DNA from: Hemileia vastatrix
Lineage: Eukaryota > Basidiomycota > Pucciniomycetes > Pucciniales > Zaghouaniaceae
Assembly: GCA_030280995.1 (NCBI GenBank)
Contig: JASXTE010000002.1
Span: 12,104,683 to 12,168,682, forward strand
Length of the DNA: 64,000 bases
Direction: 5' to 3'
Shown: one piece after another, positions 10,836 to 24,175 of the stretch
Position numbering within the stretch: position 1 is the stretch's first letter
Layout: every line of letters starts with the position of its first letter
Notes under the pieces: generated by a model
What the model was told of the DNA's origin: nothing
The model's input: only the letters and a program-made list of their open reading frames with translations
Database searches by the model: none
Translations under genes and position numbers: made by a program

Positions 10836-13152
10836 ATGAATGACAATGTTGACATTGTGAGTGATAAGGTAAAACCTTATAATTTAAGATCATGAGCTGA
10901 AAAACCTGTTACAGGAAATTCAAATGGAGGAAGTATCTCCAACATAAAGAAACTCTCAAAAGATTTCTGTGGAGGAAATGGAAAGACTTCTAAACCAAAT
11001 AACCATAAATAAATTAAAAAAACATTACATAAAAAAATTCACTACCTTTCAACTATTATAAACATCCTCACCATAAAAGTCAACAACATTGTATACCAGA
11101 TGAAAAATCTGGAAAAAAGAGCAGTGCAGGGATTTATAGAATTCAATCAAGCTCTGGTAGGCTTAAAAGCTCAGCCAACATCAGTAGTAACAAACCCTTC
11201 CACAGTTGTAAAAGCAGCACCTCCAGCGTATGAGGAGGATCAAATAATAACCATGATTAAATTGAAATGGTACTGGTACTCCCAGAACTACAACCACCCT
11301 CCAAAGCAGGGTTCCAGAAGTCACCCTTACAGGGGAAAGGTAAAGAGAGACAGAGGAAACGGAATGAGACCTTAGTAAGTCATCCCTCTTCTCATAATCA
11401 ATTATATGATACTGAAAATGAATTACTCATACATAATGAGATTGATAGGGATGTACTAAATATAATTGATGAAGATCCTGAAGATTTCTCATTTGAACAT
11501 AGTATTTCAGATTTATTTTTAAATGGTGACAATGTACATAGTTTTATTGATAACAAAGATAATACTAGGAATATTAAAATGGAACTAAATGAATTAAATC
11601 TTAAGCCAGATAATAATAATGAGTCTTCTGAGTTGGAAACAGATAAAATTTAATATTTATTGAAGGAAAATCCAATGGAATCAAAAATCATAAGCAAATT
11701 ATTATTAAGAATTTAAAAATTAGAGAAATTCTCAAGAGAGTCTAACAATAATACAGAAAGTGTATTATTAAAACTTACACAATCATTAAGTACTACTTCC
11801 AATAAATTGAAGGTCATTGAAAGTATAAATAATGAATTTACAAATAAAAATAAAAAATTAACCTCTGAGATCAAGAATCTATAGAATAAATAAGATCATT
11901 CTCAGAATATAATGGCTACAATTCAGGACATGTAAAATTTTTATTTTCAAATGTAAATGAAACTTTATTACATGTACCTAAAATATGAGAAAGGTTACAA
12001 GGATTAGAAATCAAAGTAGCTAATATTTTGAAAAATGCTGAGAATATAAATGAAAACACCTCTTACATGGAGAAGATACAACTTCATATAAAACATTTAT
12101 ATTAAAAATCAATTTTGAAAAAGAAAATAGTGTCATGGAATCTGAGAGTGAAAGATCAGTAAATGATAAAATAAATGATCATCAATCTGAAGTAAGTGCA
12201 TTACTGAAGATTCCTAAGGTTAATGAAGTCAGAAATAACCAAAAGAAATGGCCTAAGTTTAATGATTACCCATCTTTTGATGGGGATTCAAAATCTGATT
12301 GGTAAAAATTCATACAAAGAATTGATAACTTACAATTTTCACACAAATTACCTAATGAAGAAATTACATCAAATTTAATATCTCTATTTACAAATGTGGC
12401 CTTATTATGGTTTGCATCAGTATTGAGTGAGGGAATTAATTACTCCTGGGATTAATGGAAGGCACTAATTGAAAGGCAATTTGATGTCTCAAAATTTAGA
12501 ATCACTCAAAAAAGATTGTATGAAAAAACCAGATATAATCTAAATGCTGGGGATAAACCAATGGTATTTTTAATGAATTTAATAAAAATAATGATAGCCA
12601 TGGATCCAAAAATGGATTATGATGAGTGGAAAGAAAAAAAATATATAAATTGCCTATATCAGTCAGAGAAATTATTGTAGCTGGAACTGAAAACATCAGA
12701 GATACTTCTGGATTTATTAATATATTCAATGAAATATTATTGAACCACAAATATTAGAAAAGGTATAATCATTATAAGCAAAATGTCAAATTAGTAAAAG
12801 CTACTACAAATAAGTAAAAAGTGGAGAAGAAAAAGCCTTGTGCTCCTCTTGTTCCTAAGCAATAAGAAAGTAACACTTGCTACAAATGTAATGAGCCTTG
12901 GGTTAAAGGTCATTACTTGTAAGAAGAGAATAAAGGTTACTAAATATTCACAAGATTCTTGACCTTGTAGTCATAAAGATGAAAAGGAGGAGTCTACAGA
13001 AGATTATAAAAGTAAAATTTCTTTCAGTGATGATGAAAATATGATATTTTTATCAGAACAGGATATTGTGTTCCTGTATGATGCAATATCTCCTAAAGAT
13101 ACATCTTTAACTTCCATTGAGGAAGCTGAAATAATAAATGATGTAAATAATG
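10836..13152 (+). pseudogene. Gag relic of old chromovirus A
   Basis: The region aligns along its length with the Gag region of element B. An N-terminal ORF (from ATG 10836) covers a helical stretch and a Trp/His/Pro-rich end near 11260-11370. A second ORF (11345-11653) follows in another frame, as in B. The capsid homology region (12240-12760) shows KKWPKFNDYPSFDGDSKSDW, then KFIQRIDNL, NVALLWFASVL and KMDYDEW. A degenerate zinc knuckle CYKCNEPWVKGHY lies near 12880. The match ends at EIINDVNN (13130-13152), just before the protease in B. The reading frame has many stops and frameshifts. The element continues at 49561 on the far side of a 36-kb insertion. Confidence 0.85.
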
Positions 13153-16100
13153 CACCACACAATATTTGGGGGAGAGGTGCTAGCAAGTCCTTAACTTGAA
13201 CTTAGATGGATCTTAGATTGAACTCAGATGGAACTGATAATGAGCTGGTACTGAACTCTACTTTGAGCTCATCATGAGCCATTAACAGAGGATGGATGCT
13301 GATGTGCTGAAATAATAGTGAGAGTTTAATGAAAAATTAATAGAAATACAAAGAAAAATAAGCTTAAGAATCTGATTAATTCACAGTACTTTTTCATAAA
13401 CACAATTCAATTTTCATTTAAAATTGCAATTGATCATTAAAAAGACTAAAAAATATACTATTTTTTCAAAAGTATTACTTTTGAGTTGTCTAATGAGTTA
13501 ATTAACTTTTTAAAAAAGAATATATATAGAAATTAATGGCTCTTATAATTGAAAACTCCTTCTAACATAAAATTTCAGGCTTCAATTCCTAAATTTAAAC
13601 CATATCACCTAATTTTTATGATCTTTTTTTATAATATTTTATCATGCAGGATAATTAGCTTTAATTGAATTGATTTATTTGAAGAAAATTTTGAAGAATC
13701 AAAATTCTATATTTTTATATCTTAGAACACAGTAAAAAAATTCATAACTAAACAAATAAAAGAAGGCAATGTGTTTTCCAAATTTATTACTCAATTAAGT
13801 ACTCTGAAAGCTTCTTTATGCTAAGCACTAATATTTATAAAATTATTTGATTATATGTCTTAAAGAAGTATAATTCATATAATAGTATATTTTAATCCAG
13901 TTTTGAAGATTTCCAAATTTGAGAAGATGATAGAAATTAAAAGGATATTAATTTTGGCTCTTTTTTTAGTTCTACTTATTCCTCAACTAAAAAAAAGTTT
14001 TTTAATATAAAATTAGTAAAAGCAATAAATATATGATATTTTGAATCTTTCCATGATGTACTTCATCAGAATTTCATGAAAATATTGTGATTTGGTAGGG
14101 TTATCTCATTAATTGAAAAATTAATCACTACTCAGTGAATTTTCTATATGAAACACCAAAATTTAACCTATATGATAAATTTTAAAGAATGAACAAAGAA
14201 TACCAGTTTAAATTTCTTAACAAAATTCAGTTTTAACACTAAAGTGTGCTTCAATGATATATTGTGGGATAATCACAGTGTCCACCTTGTAATAAGAACC
14301 ATTTATTTTTAAAAATTATTTCATGTGATTTTTTTTCTTCAGGTTGAATTTTAGACTGTAATATTGTGCAAGAGCTGAATTTAATACATAGAAGTGGTAT
14401 TTTTTCATCATTATATTAATTTCTCACTGAAAAAATACTATATGATACCTATTTAGTAAAAAATACACAATCAATATTTTTATTTATACCTATATAAAAA
14501 AGGCAGTTTAAAAGGTTTTATATTATGATTAAAATAAATTTTAATACAAATTTTAAATGAATATATAAATTATTTCAATTTAATGGTTTTGAGGAAAAAA
14601 TTAAGCAAAACATTTCATGATCACTTCTTTCTTTTTTAGAACAAATTTTTTGACAGGAGTAATTCACATCTGAAATTTTGCACATAATTCTTAAATAATA
14701 TATATGGGACAAGGACTTATCAATGATTTACTAGAAATATTATAATCAAACTGATAGGTAATAATAATAATATTATTTTGCTAAGCAGTTTCTAAGTCTA
14801 TGAAATAAAATCCATTTCATATTTCATTTAAACACAAGACTTTATAAATCATCTTTTAATTAGTCTGATCAAAGAGCAATACTAGATTAGTTATATTTTT
14901 ATAAATATTAATTTCAGTAGAGAATATTTAAACACTTCAGTACAGATTTAAACAAGAAAAGTAAGCTTAAAATTTGAATTTTAGTTAAAATATATATTGA
15001 TGAAAAAGATTTTTTTGATTTTTTAAGAAACTACCAATTTTATCCTATGAAGCTTTACTTTAATTTACACATATACATCCAAAAAAAATCATAGTGATGT
15101 CCTGAGAGATCTATAAAAGTTGTACATAAAACAATTTGTTTTTCTTTTCAATTATTTTGAATTTGAACTGAAAATCTGAAACCTTTTTTATATATTATAG
15201 TTATATAAAATAAAGTTTCACTAAGTTTCTTAATCTATCATATAGAAAATAAATCACATCATTATAATATAAAATATACTTAAAACCATTATTAATAAAG
15301 TATTTTCTCAAAGTGATTCATCATTTTTATTTTGTTTCACAACTTCAAAGTATTAAATATATATATATTTGATAAATAAATATACTTATGTTTAAATTTA
15401 GAGGTCTTCAAGAAATTTTTTGAAAAGTGATAAATTTTCTTTCTGTTTAACTTAGCTTGAACCACAGTTGAAAATAGGATTACATTGGGAGTTCAATCAA
15501 AGTTCTACATAAACTAAGATATATCATTTTTTTAAAATGAATATAGTCATTGCAATGAAAAAACTTTAGTAATAAAAAGGACTCAAGGAGCTTGTTATGT
15601 TACTTAATAGATTATAGTGCCAATACTGAGGAACTTAAAATATTACATTTAGCCAGTTTTTTTTAGCTTTTGCAGGTAATTATTCTGGTATGTATATTAG
15701 CCATGGAAAATGAAATCTAGCAAAATTTTGAAATATATCAAATTTTAAACCTTTATTTAAACTCTATGACTTAATTTGAAGCTGTTGTACATCTCACTAA
15801 AAGAATTTAGAACTAAATTAAAATATAAAGACATTCACCTCATGAAATAAAGAAAGCAAATCAGTTAAAAATTTTAATATAGTTTTTGTTCAATTTTTGG
15901 ACTTGTTTCAAAAATATACATATTTTGTTGGTTTTATGTCTTATGTATAGTTTTCAGAAAGATTCTGTAAAATAATTTGTAAAAAATTTAAAATTCTATT
16001 TCATGGCTAACTTTTACATTCTAGTGCATCTTCTGTCACAAATTTCAGTATATATTAAAAAAAAAGATTTATCTTGTTTGGATTTAGGGGTACAAATAGA

Positions 16101-17554
16101 AATGCACCAGAGTTACCCATTTTTTTTGAAAGTGAAAAATAAGTACTTCAAAAAAACAGGGTGAACTCTATTTTTGGCTGAACAATCGATTTCACCTCCA
16201 GTTTTTTTTTGCCTCATTTTACATTCTTTTCACCTCTCCACATTTGGTTTTATGCCTTTCAATCCCTTCCTATTTTCTTCCCACATCTCTTGTTCAGATA
16301 ACCATCCCAACACACTAACTGAACTCTCCAGATTTCCCAGAGTAAGGTTCAGTACTCCTGGCCTTTCCCCTCCACTCCAATTTCACTTTTCACCTCATAT
16401 TACTACTCTTGCTTCCCTATTCATCTATCCTTACCCCTTTCCAACTTTTCCCCACTCCACCCTCCCTCTTTTGCCTCAAACCTCAATTCTCAACATTTCT
16501 TGCCCCCTTCATTCCAACACACCCTTTTGACAATACCCCAAACCTTTCACTTCCAACCCCACTATTCTTGCTCCCAACCCCAACCATTTCCCTTCCACTT
16601 CATCTCAACCTTTTTTCTATTCACCCCACCCCTTTTGCTTCCCATGTCACCCTTTTTGTCCCTATGGATGAAAAGGAGTTGTGAAGAAGATAAAATAAAG
16701 TGATTAGGAGTATTTAGAAGTGGAGAAGGGTGAAGAAGAGAGTAAAAGAGATGAAAAGTTCAAAAAACAAGTTAGGTGAGGTGAGGTGCAAGGAAGAGGG
16801 TTGGAGAAGGGGGAACAAGGGGTGGTGTGGGGAGATTAAAGGGGAGAGTAGCACTAAAATTAAAAATGAGAGAAAATTTGAGAGGGGAAGAGAATTGGAA
16901 GCACAAGAGAGGGGATGAAATTAGTAGAAAGAAGAATTTTGAAAGAATGTAAATAATATAAAGATATAATAATTATAGGGCATTGAAATTGAAACATAAT
17001 GAAAACAAAAATAAACTTATTAATATTGTGCACCACATTTTAGCTATATTTTTTATTCTCATTAAAATTTAACCCTTATTTTTCTTGCTATAATGAAAAT
17101 AACAGTAAATTAGTTTTTTGAAAAAATAGAACTTATATATTGTTTTACTTCTAAAATTATGACATAAACATTAATTTTTTAAATTATGAAGTTAACTAAT
17201 TTTTTTATAACTTCCATTTTAAGAGTGATGTAACCTCCACAAATCTTTTAGAGCTTGAAAAATATACACAAGTATATATTCATACAATGAGAAGAAATAT
17301 ATAGTTCTACAAACCTTTATTGATAAAAATTTGATGAAATTATAAGTTTAATAAATTTTTTTTCTTGAATAACTTTTCATAGTATTGGATGATTCCTCTA
17401 TCAATTGATAAATAAAAAAATCCTACAAACACATTTAAAATGAACTTTCAGCTCAATTTATATAATAATTTTATTATTTTTAAACAATGAAGAAAATATA
17501 TGATTATTTGAAATCGTATAAATGTGCCCAATTATTTTGGTAGTAGGTTTCACT
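13153..17554 (-). mobile_element. left copy of a paired, gene-free CACTA-like element
   Basis: It starts CACCACACAATATTTGGG, then GCTAGCAAGTCC and AACTTGAA. This is inverted relative to the terminus at 49500-49557, which ends CCCAAATATTGTGTGGTG. Blocks of this copy recur in reverse complement around an axis near 17682: 15440-15520 pairs with 19842-19925, 16160-16930 with 18430-19200, and about 14100-14160 with 48570-48630 across the inner insertion. It is therefore an inverted copy of the element to its right, lacking its own inner terminus. The contents are AT-rich and non-coding apart from a long pyrimidine tract. Membership of the CACTA class is inferred from the shared terminal sequence. 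Confidence 0.65.
16190..16930. repeat. pyrimidine tract followed by purine tract
   Basis: 16190-16680 is almost entirely C/T on the plus strand (motifs such as CTTTTCACCTCTCC and ACCCCACC), and 16690-16930 is almost entirely A/G. ORFs here are composition artefacts rich in Pro, Phe and Ser. The block has an inverted partner at 18360-19160. Confidence 0.8.
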
Positions 17555-18359
17555 AACCATGCAATATGGAGGGTGGACTTGCTAGCAAGTCTGCAACCTT
17601 GAACCCAAATTCATATTTAATTTATCAAATAATGAGGCAGTGATAAAACAACCAAAAATCAAGCTTGGAACCTCTCTGAAATAAACTCAAAGACAAGTTG
17701 AATACTTATTGAAGCACAGTTGATCATTATTGCAAAAATTCTTGTAATCTGAATTACTCTAATTATAAAAGGAATATTGATATGAGTGAAGTCCATAACA
17801 TTAACAGACTGGAAAATACATAAGATTTTCAAAAGAATGTGCTTCTGCTTTATGAATTCATATGTAATAGTAAATTTCTCATGTAAATCAAATAAAAAGC
17901 TTTTTTACATCTTCACATAGGTTTGTGGAGCTATAAATATATAGAGAAATTACTTAATATCAGAAGAATTTTTTGAAGAGAAAATATGTAGTTTACTGAT
18001 ATTTTTCATTGGATTTCATCATTAAAAGTTCTGTAAATATATTTATTTATTCTAATATTATGATCTGGAATTATAAATTTTTTCAAGCTTTAAAATATTT
18101 TTGAAAGTTAAAAATTTCATTCAAATATAATTAAAATACATTAATTTAGAGGCATCATTTATATAATTAGTACATAACATTTTTTTAATAAAGTGAAAAA
18201 ATGATATGGTCACTATTATTTTGAAAATAATAAATTTCCTTCTTCTTCAATAAATCAAAATATTAAGGGTGGAATTTTATGATGATGAACCACATGTCTA
18301 ATAATTAGTACACTAGAATTTGGGTTTTATTTTTTTTTGGTTTCAGGATATAACCCATT

Positions 18360-19160
18360 CCCGCTCCTTGTTATGTTATATATATATATATATATATATT
18401 ATTTACTTTATTTTGAAATTCTCCTTCCATATTTTTTCCTTCAATTTCTGGACCATATCATGTTCTTCCCCTGTTAAATCTTCCCCCTTATGCTCATTTT
18501 AATTTTCTCTTACCTGTTATATTTCATCTTCACACTTTGTGGCTGCCTCTCCACACCTCTCCATCCCTCCTCCCTTGAACTCACTCCTTTCACTCCCTTC
18601 TCCACCTCCTTTTACTCCCTTTAGAGTGAAAGAGGTAAGGTAGAAAGTAAAAGGGAGGATTTGGAAAGTGTGAGGGGTGGATTGTATTGAAGAGCAATAG
18701 AGTTAAGGTGAGAAGAAAAGAGGTGGGGAGGATAGAAAAAGAGGTGTTGGGTGATAAAAAAGGTTAGAAATGGGGTGGAAGTGGTAGTGAGTGGGGTATG
18801 GTGGTGTGGACTGGGAGCCAAAAGGGTGTGTTGGGGTAATGTGGCAATTAGAAGGGGTGGGGGGTAGAAAGAGGAAATAAAAAGTGTTAGAAGGGTCATT
18901 ATTGGAGATAAAGGGGTGAAATGGGCTGAAAAGTGAAAGCGTAGAGGATGGAGTGTGAGACAAACATGTGAGGAATGCTGAGAAGAGTAAAAGTTCACGT
19001 TTGAAGGCATCAAAAGTGAAACAAAGTTAAAAGGATGATGAGAAAAAGGAAAGGGGAGGGAGGAAAAATTAAACAGGTGAAGAGTCTGAAAATTATGTAA
19101 AAAGGGGTTGAGTGAGTATCAAAAAAGGTGGTGAAACAAAGATGATGAACTCTATCTTTT
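18360..19160. repeat. inverted partner pyrimidine/purine tract
   Basis: 18360-18620 is C/T-rich and 18621-19160 is A/G-rich on the plus strand. This is the mirror image of 16190-16930 around the axis near 17682. A TA dinucleotide run (about 18377-18400) lies at its start. The minus-strand ORF over 18621-19013 is a product of base composition. Confidence 0.8.
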
Positions 19161-20741
19161 GGTCAAAGGATAGAGTCCACACTGCAATAATATGATGTTT
19201 TTGCTTCCGCTTATAAAAACAATACTTAAACCTGTTTTATGGCTATTTTACATCCTTAATCAATTCAGAATACACATATATTGGCTGTTTGTAATAAATA
19301 CTTGTATTCAAAGTAGAAGAATTATAAAAATATAAAAACTAGCCATAAAGCCCTAGTACATTTTATAAAAAATCATTTCATGAAATAATTGTGATGGTTA
19401 TACATAAGATAAAAAAATGAATTTTACAGGTAAATTTTAGAAAAAAATTGAAAAATGGAAAAAAGAGCCTATGATATAAAAAACAAAAATCTCTTTTCTA
19501 CATTATGAGGTGAAATTATTTATCCTTTAATTTAATATTAAATGCTGTTGGTGAGATGAAAAATAGCTATGGCTTTCCTTAAAGAGTGCAGATGAGACTT
19601 GAACAAAAAATTAATTGCTATATTTTACCTTTTATATTCTTTTTGTTTGTTCTATCATTAATATAAATATCTGAATAATTATAATTAATAAATAGAAATT
19701 TAAGAAAATAAAATAATAAAGATGTTCCAATATATTTAATTATATTGATTTAGTAAAATAATAAGCCCCTTGAGCCCTTTTTATTGCTTAAATTTTTTCA
19801 CACAAAGAATTATATACAATTTTATAAACATAAAAATCTTAGTTGTGGTGGGACTTGGATTGAGCTCCCAATGAGATTCTGTTCCTGACCACTGTTCAAG
19901 ATAAGTTAATCTGTGAGAATTTTATTTATTTTATTTAAAATTTTATTGTAAATTCCTTAATGCATGCCCAGGTTTATCTTTTTATTGAAATGATTTATAC
20001 CAAATACTAGGAAACGCTGAATATAAATAAAAATTTTGAATTATTCTGATTTTTGTTTTAATAATAATATTTTTAAGTTTCTTCTTAATTATTATAATGT
20101 GAGTTTTCTCATATAATAGATTAAAAAAGCTTCTAAATTTCAATGTTTTTATCTACAATGCACATGAAAAGATAGACCTTTTTCTTTTTTTATTTAAACT
20201 AAATTTGAGGAATATTATTTTTGTATTTGTTAAACATTATTTAGCTCCTTTTTATTATCAAAATATTTTTTCATATATTTTTACTTCAAATTTTATTGAA
20301 AACCTCAAGTTATGAATTCAGATAGTTTAAAAATGTGAAAAAAAAAATTTCATCAATTTGAGCTTGAAGATGATTTCAACTTACAGCCTTCAATTGTTCT
20401 TTTGAAATTAAAGGAAATTTCAAAACCTATTCCATTAAAATTCATTTTTATAAAAATAAATTTATTTAAGTATATATTCTTAATAAGGAGGATAACTTAG
20501 AAGATGCATGAATTTTTACTGTTCAATAAAATCTCAAATTATATTTATTTTTTTTATTTGCTAATAAAGAACATATTTTTCTTTTTTTTGAATATTGGTG
20601 TTAAAATCATATTACTAACAAAGCATCAATAAATTATTAATCTGTATTTTTTCACTTGACTATAATGTTTGCATTTTGTTTTGTAAATTAACATGGTCAA
20701 TACTCTTGTTCTTGAAAAAAAGAAGGTATATCTGCACTACT

Positions 20742-20800
20742 CACCACGGGAAATCTAGGGGTGAATTGCTATCAATCCCCTCTCTTGAAATTTAGAGTGT
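20742..20800 (+). repeat. left terminal inverted repeat of the 27-kb element
   Basis: It begins CACCACGGGAAATC and contains ATTGCTATCAAT, a near-palindrome like the TTGCTAGCAAG of the neighbouring elements. It pairs with 48055-48114. The flank ACT is duplicated at the far end. Confidence 0.8.
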
Positions 20801-21668
20801 CCTCTAATTATGCCAGGTTTATGAATACTTTATAAACATATATAAATTAGAGTTAGATTTACATTTATTCTCAGATTGGTCCAAAAATGAACCTCAATCG
20901 ATCTCAAGTTATGCATAAGTTGATCAACTATAACCATGATTTTATCCTTCATTGAGCACACATTGAGCACACATTGATCCAACATAAGCTTTTGAACATA
21001 CAATATTATTATCAATTTAGAGGAAGAAAATTATTACTTAACATACCTAATCATTACTTTGCATTAAAAAGATAAACCATAAAATTATGAAAGTAAATTT
21101 AATTTACAATAATAATATCTTTTACTACATAATTGTAACAATAGATAAATTTAGCAAATTTTTTGATCACAAATATTAATAGCTATAGGGATTGAAATAA
21201 CTAATGCCATTCCTATTTTCAAATTTTAAAAATATCATAGTCACTTCTCATATCTAATCTATTAAGTATTTGCGAAACTAAATTTTGTATAATTTTTTAA
21301 GTTTTACCTAAAATATAAGACCTACAGGCTATTGAAAATAAAATCATCAGTTACTCAACTAAAAGAAATATTTATATTTAAATAAAAATAAAAATAGTCC
21401 TTAAAGTGTATAACTTGAATGGTTGTTATGGAAATTAATATGCAAGTTTTACGATTTAAATATTTATTGCTTATATAAATCACTTTCCCAAATTTTGGTA
21501 TGAGTACATGTGAAATAGTAACTGCATTTAAAAGTGGAAACCAATATAATGACAAAAATATTTACAAAATTTATTTCAATTTAATATTTATCTGTAACAA
21601 ATTTTTAAAGCAATATTTTATTCATCTTCTTAAGGATCTCTTCCTCCTCCTCTACCCATCTAATTTTT

Positions 21669-23620
21669 AATAGGGGGTCTCAAACTTGAACAAATATGCC
21701 TGGCGGATTTCATTTAAAAACCACCACATAAACACACCATGAAACATGGCTGATTTGGTACATGAGATCTTAAACATGGGGTCAAATATGCCCTACTTTA
21801 GTGAAAATTTTCCAACCACAGCACAGCCAACCAATCTACAGATCCTCCCAATTCACCACACATCACATCTTTCCCCTCTCACTTTTTTGATACAAATTTT
21901 TACACATGGTGCCCTAGTAAATTTTGAGCTTTTCATTACTTTCTTTAACAACCATTCCTGAACAAATTTATATCCTCAAAACTTAGTCATCATTCCAAGA
22001 ACACTACAAAATTTTCAACACAACCCTTTTAAATCCTTTTTTCATGCTCTCAAAATGATCAAGTTGCATGTACTCTCCACTTGGGTTTGTTTTATTTTTG
22101 CATATTGACTATTATTGTGAATTTTCACTGAAAGCATAATTTTTCCCTTCCTGATTCATTTTGGTTAATCATCTCAACATGAAGTTGGATATTTCAGAAA
22201 TTACATAATTTTTCTTTCTTTCTGTTTTTCAATGATCCCTCATATCCTTTTATTCATCTTCTCTCACTTCCTCAACTCTTCTTCTATTTCTTTTATCCAT
22301 CACTTACTGAACTTCTATCTGGTCCATTTACATCTTTGAAGACATCTCATCAGGTAAGTCATCCTCCCACCATATTTTTTTCAATTTTAACTGATGTTCT
22401 TTTTCTAAATTTTTTTTTATTGTTTCTATTTCTTTTTTTATTTTCTCAAATCACATTTCCATTTTTAAGAAGGTTCTACAGAAGCCTAGCTCTCATATCC
22501 ACCACGCAACATCTGATTTGACTCACTGGTTTTTGAGATATTTATCATCCACTTGGCTCAAATTCCATCAACTTTATTTTAATCTTCTCAAGTAGGTCTT
22601 ACTCTGGAACAAATATAATACTTATAAAAAAATAGGTAGCTAAAATAGATCTTTTTAGACCATTGATAATACCTGGCTTTAAATTTTATAACCCTTTTTT
22701 GATTTTCTTGTAAGTCAGAAATAAAAGGTCAGAAATAGGGTTAGGGTTTTTTAAATGACATATCCTTTTGTTGTAAGAATATCAAGAATCATGGATTTGA
22801 TTTCCAGCAAATGGTGTTGAATTTGGTTGAGTGGTTTCTGAGATAACTGCTTTCAAAGTTGAATCTTGTTTTATGGACTAATTTACATTTTTTAAGTTCA
22901 ATAATGCATAATATGCATATAGGTCTTATTCAATCTATTTCAAATACTACTTCAGGCTTTTGGCTCTGATTTGATCAGCTAAATATCAGTTTTGGATGAG
23001 TCCTTTTAATTTTGTAATTTTATTTTATGAGGATGAATATTAACATTTGCTAGATTTTGGCTCATTCAAATCTCACATTATTTTAATTACAGGTTCTCTA
23101 TAGGCATGAATTTCATTTCCAGAAAGCATAATCGATTTTGGCTCAGAAATTTCTGAGATATCTACTTTTAAAGTTGAGTCTTTTTATGTAAACTAATTTA
23201 CATTTTCTAATTTTGATATTCCATAATATGCATGTTTTTTCTGATACTTTTCATTGTACCACTCCCAAGGTATGTCTATTCCTCAACTGTTTTTTATCAT
23301 TTTTTCCTCAATTTTTCTTCTTAATAAATCATTTTTTCCCGGATTTGTTGATGTTTTGAGTTTTTTTCAGGAGATGGCATCATCAAATCTATTTGGAACT
23401 CTTCTCAGCATAATCATCAATCAAAAATCCAAGAGATAATCATCAAACTACCAAGGAAACTTCTTGTTTGATATCTTGTAAAAAGTGTTCTCATTTTTTT
23501 TGAATCTTGTGAAACACTTACTCATTTTGGTTTTTCATTCCAAATTAACCAAAGTCTGATAAAACAGGTAAGTAAAGCAAGGGGGAAGGGCCCTATTTAT
23601 ATTAAATCTTTAGGGAGGGG
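21669..23620 (+). repeat. copy 1 of an inverted 2-kb block with a TET/JBP-like exon
   Basis: The block begins at AATAGGGGGTCTCA and runs to the region after the exon at 23371-23567. Its order of motifs is repeated in reverse complement at 32143-34168: TAGGGGGTNTCA, then a GCGGATTT motif, CCCTCATATCCTTTT, the TCTTA/AACTTATAAAA block, GGTTGAGTGGTTTCTGAGAT, then GGNATCATCAAANCTATTTGGAA. Apart from the 23371-23567 exon, nothing in it reads as coding. Confidence 0.65.
23371..23567 (+). pseudogene. TET/JBP-like C-terminal exon fragment
   Basis: A candidate exon is bounded by a pyrimidine tract plus TTTTTTCAG on the left and AAAACAG|GTAAGT on the right. One frame gives GDGIIKSIWNSSQHNHQ and, in another frame, ESCETLTHFGFSFQIN. 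These match the C-terminal part of the TET/JBP-like protein at 29004-30276 (NGITEILWPANLLNH..FSCLGSSIQV) and of the copy at 32143-32716. In the family, the His after the IW segment is an iron ligand. The two halves are out of frame, and no upstream HxD exon is visible, so this is a remnant. Confidence 0.6.
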
Positions 23621-23944
23621 TTCCAAATATGGTAATTAGAAGATTTTCAATTTTTTTTTATTTTATAAATTTTTAAATTATAAATTATTAAATATAATCA
23701 ATCAAATAGAACTTTAGTGCAATTGAGACTTGCTGCTGTATAAATTTGTTCATTTAATTATTTATTTGTATTGAATGGATGAATTGTCAATACATTGCTT
23801 GTCATATGATTTATTTGGCTTTGGTCACATCTGAAATCATTAGTAGGTGGAATTGTGAATCCCATTACTTTTACTTGGCTGATTATATTTTTTTATTGAT
23901 TTATTTAAGAATTTATGAAATTAAAATGAAAATTTGGTAATATT

Positions 23945-24175
23945 TACCCCCTCCCACAGTAAATTGCAGGGGGAGGTATTGTTATTTTTTTTTCTTACAT
24001 AAATATTTTTTGACATGAAAAAAATGGCAATCTCCACCACCTCCCACAGTAAAATTCAGGATGAGGTATTGCCATTTTTTTTTTCAGACATAAAGAAATT
24101 TTTTGACATGAAAAAAATGGCAATCACCACCCCCTAATATAGTGAAACTCAGGGGAGGGTATTGCTGGATTTCTA
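23945..24175 (+). repeat. three tandem units of about 90 bp with palindromic core
   Basis: Each unit has CCCCTCCCACAGTAAA, a short gap, then CAGGGGGAGGTATTG, forming a loose stem. It is followed by a T-run and TTTTTGACATGAAAAAAATGGCAAT. Units start near 23945, 24033 and 24123. No coding is seen. The stretch from 24180 to 25387 has only unassigned short ORFs. Confidence 0.75.

Noticed and set aside
16174..19013. ORFs of 60-130 residues rich in Pro, Phe, Ser
   Set aside because: They lie on the pyrimidine or purine tracts and have no start context, introns or motif; composition explains them.
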